Shown: positions 55,856-62,979 of the stretch, piece by piece | How positions within the stretch are numbered: position 1 is the stretch's first letter | Layout of the letters: every line of letters starts with the position of its first letter | Assembly (NCBI GenBank): GCA_021825365.1 | Contig: JAKAHR010000005.1 | Coordinates: 62,001-126,000, forward strand | DNA: 64,000 nt | Source of the DNA: Nitrospirota bacterium | GTDB lineage: Bacteria > Nitrospirota > Thermodesulfovibrionia > Thermodesulfovibrionales > UBA6898 | Reading direction: 5' to 3' | Notes under the pieces: generated by a model | Told to the model about the DNA's origin: nothing | The model's database searches: none | The model's input: only the letters and a program-made list of their open reading frames with translations | Program-made: the position numbers and the translations under genes

Positions 55856-56887
55856 CTATTTCCGCCGTCCCCGCGGCTTTCCGACAAACTTCTCGAGGCT
55901 CCGCATCTCCGCCAGCAGTCTCTCGAACTCCCTGAAGTGGAGGGACTGCGGTCCGTCGGACAGCGCGGTCTCCGGTGAAGGGTGGACCTCAACAAGCAGG
56001 CCGTGAGCCCCCACCACGATCGCGGCCAGAGACATGGGAGACACGAGACTCCTCCTGCCCGTAGCGTGGCTCGGGTCGAATATGACCGGCAGGTGGGAAG
56101 CAGCCTTCACCAGCGGGATCACGGACAGGTCCGCCGTATTCCGCGTTGCGGTCTCGAAGGTCCTTATGCCCCTTTCGCAGAGGATCACCTCCCGGTTGCC
56201 TCCGAGTAGGATGTATTCCGCCGAGGCAAGCCATTCTTCAACAGTGGCCGAAAGCCCCCGCTTAAGGATCACCGGCTTATCGATCCTGCCGATCTCGTTC
56301 AGCAGATCAAAGTTCTGCATGTTGCGTGCACCGATCTGGAGTATATCCACCTTCCCGGCAACCGCTTCCACATGCTCCGGGCTCATCACCTCGGTAACCA
56401 CGAGGATGCCCACTTCCCGCCTCACCTCGTCGAGGATGTCAAGCCCCTCCTCGCGCAGCCCCTGAAACGAGTGCGGGCTCGTCCTCGGCTTATATGCGCC
56501 TCCTCTCAGCACGGTTACTCCCAGCGACTTCAAAAAACGGGCCGTCTTGAAGAGTTGATCCCTGCCCTCGATCGCACACGGCCCGGCTATGGTGAGAAAG
56601 GGAGATGTACCCCCTATCCTGACACTACGGGATAGCCTGACGACCGTATCGGCGGGATGAAAGTCACGGCTGACGAGCTTGTACGGTTTGGTCACATGAA
56701 TGATCTCCCGAATCGCCCTGATCTCCCTGAACGAGGAGTCGTCCACCCATCCCTGGTTCCCGATCACTCCGATCGCCGTCCGTTCGGCGCCCGGGATAGC
56801 GACCGGCCTCAAGCCGAGCGAGGTAATGGCCCTCTTGACCTGTTCGATGTCCTTTTCGGCTGCGCCGTGATGCATCACGATGAGCAT
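55856..56887 (-). CDS. aroF: 3-deoxy-7-phosphoheptulonate synthase (DAHP synthase, type I-beta)
   Basis: The first step of aromatic amino-acid synthesis (PEP plus erythrose-4-phosphate). 343 residues: an N-terminal ferredoxin-like regulatory domain (1-95, starts MLIVMHHGAAEKDIEQV) and the KDO8P-synthase-like barrel with GPCAIEG, LRGGAYKPRTSPHSFQG and the metal-site DPSHATG. No chorismate mutase domain is fused. GGAG precedes the ATG. Confidence 0.96.
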   Translation of the reverse strand: MLIVMHHGAAEKDIEQVKRAITSLGLRPVAIPGAERTAIGVIGNQGWVDDSSFREIRAIREIIHVTKPYKLVSRDFHPADTVVRLSRSVRIGGTSPFLTIAGPCAIEGRDQLFKTARFLKSLGVTVLRGGAYKPRTSPHSFQGLREEGLDILDEVRREVGILVVTEVMSPEHVEAVAGKVDILQIGARNMQNFDLLNEIGRIDKPVILKRGLSATVEEWLASAEYILLGGNREVILCERGIRTFETATRNTADLSVIPLVKAASHLPVIFDPSHATGRRSLVSPMSLAAIVVGAHGLLVEVHPSPETALSDGPQSLHFREFERLLAEMRSLEKFVGKPRGRRK

Positions 56888-56914
56888 GTGTAATTCTCCA
56901 TGACGATGTCACTA

Positions 56915-56944
56915 ATATTACCCTGACACGCCTTTAAATGGCAA
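56915..56944 (-). promoter_or_regulatory. Promoter of aroF
   Basis: Minus-strand TTGCCA (56944-56939), an 18-base spacer and TAATAT (56920-56915), 27 bases before the aroF ATG. Confidence 0.5.
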
Positions 56945-56976
56945 AAACAGAAGCAGACCGCTTGTGGTATCGTATG

Positions 56977-56982
56977 TATAAC
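56977..56982 (+). promoter_or_regulatory. -10 element before the thioredoxin gene
   Basis: TATAAC 5 bases before the ATG at 56988, preceded directly by TG. There is no Shine-Dalgarno, so a leaderless start is suggested. The -35 is not recognisable. Confidence 0.35.
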
Positions 56983-56987
56983 ACTCT

Positions 56988-57434
56988 ATGGCTATCGATT
57001 CGGTCCTTTTACGGTGCAGTTCCTGCAGGACGGTGAACCGGGTCCCGGCGCAAAGACTGCCGGAACATCCCCGGTGCGGCAAGTGCGGGAGTGTCGTTGA
57101 CTTTCCCCGCACGCCGGCAGAGGTGACCGGCCGCACCTTTGACCACGAAATTCTGGATCATCCGGGGTATGTCCTTCTTTTTTTCTGGGCTTCATGGTGT
57201 GCCCATTGCAAAGGCATGTTCCCGGTGATCGAGGAGCTTGCGCGGGAACTGGCGGGCATCGTGAAGGTCGGTCTGATCAATACGGAACAGGAACCCCGGC
57301 TGGCCAGCCTTTTCAATATCATGGCAGTTCCCCGGCTTACCCTGTACCGCAACGGCAGGGTTATGGACGAGTTGGATGGAGCGGCCTCAAAGCCGAAACT
57401 TATCTCCTGGATAGAGTCTCACCTGCAGACATAA
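56988..57434 (+). CDS. Zinc-ribbon thioredoxin (TrxC-like)
   Basis: 148 residues. N-terminal zinc ribbon with CSSC (10-13) and CGKC (30-33), as in thioredoxin 2. The thioredoxin domain has active site WCAHC (70-74) instead of WCGPC, and a cis-Pro in MAVPRLTLY. The changed CAHC dipeptide should raise the redox potential, so it may act as an isomerase- or oxidase-like reductant partner; inference. Reads divergently from aroF and converges with the helical-repeat gene. Confidence 0.88.
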   Translation: MAIDSVLLRCSSCRTVNRVPAQRLPEHPRCGKCGSVVDFPRTPAEVTGRTFDHEILDHPGYVLLFFWASWCAHCKGMFPVIEELARELAGIVKVGLINTEQEPRLASLFNIMAVPRLTLYRNGRVMDELDGAASKPKLISWIESHLQT

Positions 57435-57456
57435 CGCCAGACACCGCCTGCGTGCC

Positions 57457-58299
57457 TTACCCCTCCCGAATATACGGGGGAACGTCATCTTCATCCTCGG
57501 AGAGTTCGTATACCTCATCTTCCCTTTTCTCAATCGGTTCGCCGCGCTCACACAATTCGCTGAAGATGAAATGGCGTGTGGCTGACGGCAGTTTCGGGTC
57601 AGTATAGAGGTCCCGGAGATCGGCCGTCTTCATGCCCCCGACAAATTTCAGGACAGCGGGCATGGGGGTATGGAAATTACGGATCAGGCCAAACCGTATG
57701 TTGTATCCCAGGGACCACTTGGCATGGCCAGCGATAAGCCTGATCACCTCGCCTCCGGTGGAAGGCCGGTTGATGATCCGGTAGATGAATGCCTCGGTCA
57801 GCGCCGGGCTGTCGAGGCATGCCCTGATCACCCCTTCCCCCCCTGCCTCCATGAGCATCACCAGGATGCTCGAATGACACCTCCTCGCGAGCGCCGTTCT
57901 GACTCCCAGCGGCATCGAGGGAATGCGCTCCGCGAAGAGGTGCTCGATCTTCTGTCTGACCGCGATCGGCACGTGCTGGTCCCGCGCGATCTCGGCGAGG
58001 TCGAAGATCCTGAGGAACTTCAGGAGGGAGAAGGTCACCCTCTGGGGGGTCGCGGGGTTCTTGCAGAGACTGAATTTGAGTTTATAGTTGTCCTTGAAGC
58101 GAACGTCCTGGGACAGAAAACCCAATACCTCCGGAGGGGCTGTCTTCTTCTTTGCTATGAAGGCGGCCATCTCCTCGTTCAGGTGGCGGTTGAGGAGCAC
58201 ATTGGCTATCACCGCAGGATGGGCATCCCTGACAAATTGCCAGAGTTCCTCCGGACCTGCTGTCAGGGCAAAGCGCATCCTTTCTTCCACGGAAAGCAT
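57457..58299 (-). CDS. Uncharacterised helical-repeat protein (paralogue of 17991-18665)
   Basis: 280 residues of short helix pairs, with repeats such as HPAVIANVLLNRHLNEEMAA, NPATPQRVTFSLLKFLRI, DSPALTEAFIYRIINRPS and TDPKLPSATRHFIFSELCE. The C-terminus is highly acidic (REDEVYELSEDEDDVPPYIREG in part). A GTG at 58317 is in frame, but the ATG at 58299 is preferred. No enzyme motif is seen. It may be a scaffold. Confidence 0.7.
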   Translation of the reverse strand: MLSVEERMRFALTAGPEELWQFVRDAHPAVIANVLLNRHLNEEMAAFIAKKKTAPPEVLGFLSQDVRFKDNYKLKFSLCKNPATPQRVTFSLLKFLRIFDLAEIARDQHVPIAVRQKIEHLFAERIPSMPLGVRTALARRCHSSILVMLMEAGGEGVIRACLDSPALTEAFIYRIINRPSTGGEVIRLIAGHAKWSLGYNIRFGLIRNFHTPMPAVLKFVGGMKTADLRDLYTDPKLPSATRHFIFSELCERGEPIEKREDEVYELSEDEDDVPPYIREG

Positions 58300-58305
58300 A
58301 GGTCT

Positions 58306-58311
58306 ATTGTA
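58306..58311 (-). promoter_or_regulatory. -10 element before the helical-repeat gene
   Basis: Minus-strand TACAAT 6 bases before the ATG at 58299, with no Shine-Dalgarno. Possible leaderless start; the -35 is not clear. Confidence 0.3.
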
Positions 58312-58425
58312 CAGCACGCCGGCTTGATTTCTGACCCCTGAATACGGCCCGATCCCTTGCCATCCGTCGTAATTGGCACTACCATAATAGTAATGGAGTC
58401 AGTCATACCGATCAGGGAGGCGACC

Positions 58426-58908
58426 ATGGACATATACGATTACGCGATGCAGATGGAAAGGGACGGTGAAAACTACTATGCCGAACTCAGGGAGAGAACA
58501 ACAAACCAGGGCCTCAAGACTATCCTGGGAATGCTTATCTCAGCGGAAAAGAAACACTATGCTCTTTTTCAAAATATGAAACAGCATCAAAAGGTACAGG
58601 TTTCCGACAGCCCCATACTCGTTGAGGTGAAGAATATCTTTGTGCAGATGAGGGAGCAGAAGGACTTCAGCGTTGACGTAGCGCAGAAGGACCTTTATCG
58701 AAAGGCCCAGGATATCGAGGTGAAGAGCCGCGACTTCTACCGGGCTAAAGCGGAAGAGGTAACAGACGCCTCCCAGAAGGAAGCATTCAGGAAGATTGCG
58801 CAGGAAGAACAGCGCCACTTCATCATACTGGAGAACATCATCAACTTCGTCTCACGGCCGGACATCTGGCTTGAAGACCCGGAGTGGTATCACCTGGAAG
58901 AGTATTGA
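58426..58908 (+). CDS. Ferritin-like / rubrerythrin-type diiron protein
   Basis: 160 residues of a four-helix diiron carboxylate protein. Ligand motifs: MERDGENYYAEL in helix 1, AEKKHYALF (ExxH) in helix 2, AQDIEVKSRDFYRAKAEE in helix 3 and AQEEQRHFIILE (ExxRH) in helix 4. It lacks the rubredoxin domain of full rubrerythrin. Probable role: peroxide reduction or iron handling under oxygen stress. GGGAGG lies 5 bases before the ATG; an upstream in-frame ATG (58357) lacks a ribosome site. Confidence 0.88.
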   Translation: MDIYDYAMQMERDGENYYAELRERTTNQGLKTILGMLISAEKKHYALFQNMKQHQKVQVSDSPILVEVKNIFVQMREQKDFSVDVAQKDLYRKAQDIEVKSRDFYRAKAEEVTDASQKEAFRKIAQEEQRHFIILENIINFVSRPDIWLEDPEWYHLEEY

Positions 58909-58916
58909 CTTGGCAC

Positions 58917-59627
58917 TCATTTCCCGCCGGCGATGAAATCCATAAGGTCCCGGTGATCTTCCTCCGCTAAGCGGGAAAACCTTGCCCCGTAGGACGATTC
59001 AGTTCCATCGGTGCGCAATTTCTTGCGGACGACTTCGACATCGAGGGCAAACCTCTTCTTCGTCGCCGGGTTGACGAACGTCACGATCATCTTCTGGCCT
59101 TCGGCAAATTGCTCGCCGCATTCAAAGGCCACGCCACTTTGGCTGAAATCGAGGGACTTCCCGAAAAACCGCGCACTGCTTCCCTCAGGCTGTAAGCCTA
59201 TTAATATCTCGAACACACGCCGGTGGGCCCTCTTCTGCATCGTGACAAGGCGGGAGAGGACCGCAGTGCGGTCTATGGGCATCGTGAACACGACTTCGCC
59301 ATCTATGCCGGCACTCTTGGCGGCAAAATCGGTTGTGCCGGAAGGCAGAAATACGATCCTCGGGACGCTCGAAAGAAGGGGGCTGTCTCTCAACTGGGCA
59401 ATCTCATTCCGCAGCTTATGCGGGTCCCTGTCAGCCAAAAGGAGGACGAAATCGGCTTCCGCTCCTGACGTGACGGCTTCATCGACCGATCTGAACCGCC
59501 TGCACTTGGCCACGTCCGCCAGATGAGCCCGTAACGGCTCAAGCCCGTCGCCGGACGGTTCGATAAAGGAAATTCTCTCCACTGGGTCTATCCTCCCGTA
59601 CGCATTCACTGCCTCTTCCAGCCTCAC
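58917..59627 (-). CDS. PilZ protein with receiver-like N-terminal domain
   Basis: 236 residues. The N-terminal 125 residues look like a degenerate receiver (alternating strands and helices, e.g. DFVLLLADRDP and IVFLPSG) without a clear phospho-Asp pocket. The C-terminal PilZ domain has the c-di-GMP motifs RAHRR (RxxxR) and DFSQSG (DxSxxG). Starts with GTG overlapping the upstream PilZ gene by 4 bases (GTGA). Confidence 0.85.
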   Translation of the reverse strand: MRLEEAVNAYGRIDPVERISFIEPSGDGLEPLRAHLADVAKCRRFRSVDEAVTSGAEADFVLLLADRDPHKLRNEIAQLRDSPLLSSVPRIVFLPSGTTDFAAKSAGIDGEVVFTMPIDRTAVLSRLVTMQKRAHRRVFEILIGLQPEGSSARFFGKSLDFSQSGVAFECGEQFAEGQKMIVTFVNPATKKRFALDVEVVRKKLRTDGTESSYGARFSRLAEEDHRDLMDFIAGGK

Positions 59628-60325
59628 GGAGCCGGATCGGCAGCGCTCAACGTCGCGATAAATTCCGTTATAACCTCCCGGCCCCTGTCCGGCATATCAA
59701 TGAACTCGATCCCTATGTCATAAAGATCCGAGTTCCGGCCGCACGACGCCACCCTCCCGGAAACTCTGACAACTCCCTCGTTGTGAAAAAATATTTCCAT
59801 GGGGAACCTGCTATTTCTTTCGAGCGGAAGGGTGCTCTCAAGAAGCATGCCTCCCAGACTTATCTTCCTCACACTGCAGTTTTCAGGGTAATTGAGGATG
59901 GCCTTTTCGTTGCCTCCGATATAGAACCGTATATGAAATCTCTGGCCCTTGCGTCTGTCCGCCTCTGCCACGTCAAAATCCTCCTTTGTGTGTTTTTCAA
60001 TAAAGTCGGACAGTTCCTTCAGGGCTTCATCAGACAGGGAGGAAAACTGCATACCGGCCGTATAAAAGGGAATCACGTCGCCACGGGCATTTCCCCTGGT
60101 CTCACTCAGCCTGGACCATACAACCCTGCCCTTGAGATTTATAAGCCCCCCTCTATTGCTTATCTTAAGCGAGTACTCGGCCCCGATATTCAGCCTCTTG
60201 TCCACCTTCAGAGATATGCCGCTATAGCTGATATCCAGAATATTGACCTCGTTGGCGAGTATCATTTTGCTTTTGATCTTCAAGCCGTCAACAGAAAATC
60301 TCTTATAGCGTCGCCGGTCCAGCAT
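59624..60325 (-). CDS. Tandem PilZ-domain protein
   Basis: 233 residues with two PilZ domains. The first has RRYKR and DISYSG, both c-di-GMP motifs intact. The second has RKGQR but KISLGG, where the conserved Asp or Asn is Lys, so its binding is doubtful. AGGGACAG precedes the ATG. It lies 40 bases after the GGDEF-EAL gene and is coupled to the next PilZ gene: a c-di-GMP enzyme with two receptors. Confidence 0.87.
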   Translation of the reverse strand: MLDRRRYKRFSVDGLKIKSKMILANEVNILDISYSGISLKVDKRLNIGAEYSLKISNRGGLINLKGRVVWSRLSETRGNARGDVIPFYTAGMQFSSLSDEALKELSDFIEKHTKEDFDVAEADRRKGQRFHIRFYIGGNEKAILNYPENCSVRKISLGGMLLESTLPLERNSRFPMEIFFHNEGVVRVSGRVASCGRNSDLYDIGIEFIDMPDRGREVITEFIATLSAADPAP

Positions 60326-60365
60326 CTGTCCCTGCCTTTTTCACCATTTCCGCCTGCTGCCGATT

Positions 60366-62534
60366 TCAGACCACATCACGCCTTATCCATGTCTCGAGCG
60401 ATTCCGCCGGCATCGGTTCGGCGAAGTAATACCCCTGGGCCTCCCCGCACCTTCGCGCCTTGAGATAATCCAGCTGTTCCCTGTTTTCCACGCCCTCGGC
60501 GACTACCTTCAGGTCCATACTGCGGGCAATCGCGATTATCGTGTCAACAATAACCGCCTCGTCCCTGTTCGATGTGATATCGGCAATAAACGACCGGTCG
60601 ATCTTTATCCTGTCTATGGGAAAATGCTTCAGATAGCTCAGGGAGGAATAGCCGGTCCCGAAATCGTCGATGCTCAGGTGTATGCCTCTGTCCTTGAGCT
60701 CCCTCAGGGTCAGGGTCGTCTTCTCGGCCTTGTCCATGATAACGCTCTCGGTGAGTTCAAATTCCAGGCAGGTCGGATCCATCGAGCTTTCATCAAGCAC
60801 GGTGTCGATCAACGAAACAAAAGACGGCTGTTTGAACTGGTGGCCCGATATGTTGATCGCCATCCTCAGCGGGGGATGACCGGCGTCCCGCCAGGCCGCG
60901 GACTGGCGGCATGCGGTCCGCAAGACCCATTCTCCCAGCCGGAAAATGAGCCCGCTGTCCTCTGCGACGGGGATAAAGCGGGAGGGCATGACCACCCCCA
61001 TTTCGGGGCTCATCCATCTCAGAAGCACCTCCACGCCGATGATCCGTTCGCTGCCCAGCTCTATCTGGGGCTGATAGTACAGGCAGAACTCCTGCCGCTC
61101 CAGCGCCCTCCGCAGACCATTTTCGATATGCACCTTTTCCGTGATCTTCCGGTTGATCTCCTCGGAAAAAAAACGGTACGTCTGACGTCCTCCCGCCTTC
61201 GCGTGATACATCGCCGTATCGGCACTCCTCAGGAGATCATTGACGTCCCTGCCGTCTTTTGGGTAAAGGGCCACACCGATACTCGTGCTGCTGTACACTT
61301 GCCGGCCTTCAAGTTCAAAAGGCTCGGTGAACAGGGCAAGTATCCTTTCTGCAGCCGTTATCGTCCCTGCCCTGTCCGAAGCACCCGTCAGCAGGATCAC
61401 GAACTCATCCCCTCCCAACCGCGCAAGGGTGTCTGCATCGCGCACGCACCGGCCTAACCTGAGTGCCACCGCCCTCAGCAACTTGTCGCCAAACTCATGT
61501 CCCTGCGTATCGTTGATGTCCTTGAACCGGTCCAGGTCGAGGAACAATACTCCCAGCTGCCGGCCTTCGCGACGGGCCGAAGCAAGGGCCTTCTGCAGCC
61601 TGTCCTGAAACATCGATCGGTTCGGCAGACCGGTGAGACTATCGTGATAGGCAAGCCTTTCTATCGCAACCTCGGCCTCCTTACGGTCGGTGATATCCTC
61701 ACAGGTCGTGATGATACCCAAAGGGACACCCTCCGAATTCTTTACCGGGATCGATGTCAACTGTACCGGAAATTTTTCCCCGCCCTTCCGGAGATTCAGG
61801 GTCTCACGCTTCCAGACGGTCATCTTGTGAAATTTATCGGCCGCCAACGGCTTCCGTAATTCAGGAGGCCCGAACATCCTCGCCTCCCTGCGCATCAGTT
61901 CTTCCAGTGTATAGCCATGCATCTCCGCCTCGGCCGGGTTGGCATAGATTATCTTCCCCTCCAGATCGCTTATGGTGATTCCTATGGGGAGGCGTTCCAC
62001 CGCCTCTTTCAGGAGCCTCAGGCTGTCCTCCGACCGTTTCTTGTCGCTAATGTCCCGGGAGGCACCAAGCATATAACGGATCCGATGACAAAAGAGATCA
62101 AGGTTCACCGGCTTGATGATGTAATCGGTAGCGCCGGACTCGAAGGCCTGCTTTACCGATCTTGAATCCCCGTGGCCCGTGATAATAAGGATAGGAGTGT
62201 ATTCGCTGCCCGGAAGGCTGCGTATGGTCCTGCAGGTTGCAAAGCCGTTGAGGTCGGGCATGACCAGGTCGAGGATCACCAGGTCGGGCTTAAGATGAAT
62301 AAAGGCCGTGATGGAATCCACACTGCTCTGCGCCTCCTTCACGACGAAGCCCGCCTTCTCGAGTCCCCCCCCATAAAACTGGAGCATCAGGGGGTCATCA
62401 TCAACAAGCAGTATTACCGGTTTCCTGTCAGCGCCGTTCCCCCCTGCGCCTGATCTGTCAGATGTCTGGCGGAATTTTCCGCCCTCGGCCAGACCATCTC
62501 TCTTTTCCTCGTTTACCACAATCTTCTTGGACAT
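60366..62534 (-). CDS. Response regulator with PAS, GGDEF and EAL domains
   Basis: 722 residues: receiver (about 40-155, phospho-Asp89), PAS (about 170-290), GGDEF with intact GGDEF at 374-378, and EAL with EVLLRW at 502 and DDFGTGYSSLSYLK. Both c-di-GMP synthesis and breakdown sites look active; the balance is likely set by phosphorylation and PAS input. Stop lies 40 bases before the PilZ pair. Confidence 0.95.
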   Translation of the reverse strand: MSKKIVVNEEKRDGLAEGGKFRQTSDRSGAGGNGADRKPVILLVDDDPLMLQFYGGGLEKAGFVVKEAQSSVDSITAFIHLKPDLVILDLVMPDLNGFATCRTIRSLPGSEYTPILIITGHGDSRSVKQAFESGATDYIIKPVNLDLFCHRIRYMLGASRDISDKKRSEDSLRLLKEAVERLPIGITISDLEGKIIYANPAEAEMHGYTLEELMRREARMFGPPELRKPLAADKFHKMTVWKRETLNLRKGGEKFPVQLTSIPVKNSEGVPLGIITTCEDITDRKEAEVAIERLAYHDSLTGLPNRSMFQDRLQKALASARREGRQLGVLFLDLDRFKDINDTQGHEFGDKLLRAVALRLGRCVRDADTLARLGGDEFVILLTGASDRAGTITAAERILALFTEPFELEGRQVYSSTSIGVALYPKDGRDVNDLLRSADTAMYHAKAGGRQTYRFFSEEINRKITEKVHIENGLRRALERQEFCLYYQPQIELGSERIIGVEVLLRWMSPEMGVVMPSRFIPVAEDSGLIFRLGEWVLRTACRQSAAWRDAGHPPLRMAINISGHQFKQPSFVSLIDTVLDESSMDPTCLEFELTESVIMDKAEKTTLTLRELKDRGIHLSIDDFGTGYSSLSYLKHFPIDRIKIDRSFIADITSNRDEAVIVDTIIAIARSMDLKVVAEGVENREQLDYLKARRCGEAQGYYFAEPMPAESLETWIRRDVV

Positions 62535-62567
62535 CCCCGCCCTCCCAAAAGAATATCTCTCAAGCCC

Positions 62568-62786
62568 TCACGAGAGTCCCCTGCACCTCTTGATCCTCTT
62601 GTCTATGGATTTTGCAATTCGCACAAAGTCATCCAGGTCCAGGATCCTCAGGATCTCTTCCTCATGACGCGAAAGCTTGTACCCACACTTCGAGCAGGCG
62701 TCAGACAGGGAATCTTTGGCGCATTCGCGAAAGTCTTCGTCGGTGATGACGCGTCCTAAGAACCTTTCTACGGAATCCTGGCTCAT
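62568..62786 (-). CDS. Small NHLP-like (nitrile-hydratase-leader-like) peptide
   Basis: 72 residues starting MSQDSVERFLGRVITDEDF. The pattern V-ER-LGR-TDE-FR followed by helices resembles Os1348/Franean1_4349-type NHLP leader peptides, some of which are RiPP precursors. Cysteines occur in ECAKDSLSDACSKCG and near the end (KRCRGLS). No modification enzyme is in the window, so it may be only a structural relative. An ORF from 62810 is longer, but MSQDSV at 62786 matches family starts. Confidence 0.55.
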   Translation of the reverse strand: MSQDSVERFLGRVITDEDFRECAKDSLSDACSKCGYKLSRHEEEILRILDLDDFVRIAKSIDKRIKRCRGLS

Positions 62787-62873
62787 GAAGGCAAAGATTA
62801 CAAGAAACATACCAGCACGGTATCGTCATAAGAAAGGGGGACTTACAAAAAAGGCCCGGGAAGGCAGGTGTAC

Positions 62874-62920
62874 GTTTTCGGGACATACAATCATCCGGGG
62901 CCGGCTAACTGTCCGAAAAC
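62874..62920. other. Large imperfect inverted repeat
   Basis: GTTTTCGGGACA (62874-62885) and TGTCCGAAAAC (62910-62920) pair over 11-12 bp with one bulge. It lies between the sigma-54 activator stop and the small NHLP-like gene. No T-run follows in either direction, so it may be a regulatory stem-loop rather than a terminator. Confidence 0.4.
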
Positions 62921-62979
62921 AGAAATATTTTACAGCATCGTCCCTTTTACCGACAATTGTCCCAAATAGGGATAGCCGG

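Noticed and set aside
58373-58388. TTGGCACTACCATAAT before the ferritin-like gene as a sigma-54 promoter
   Set aside because: The -24 part fits but the -12 element lacks GC.
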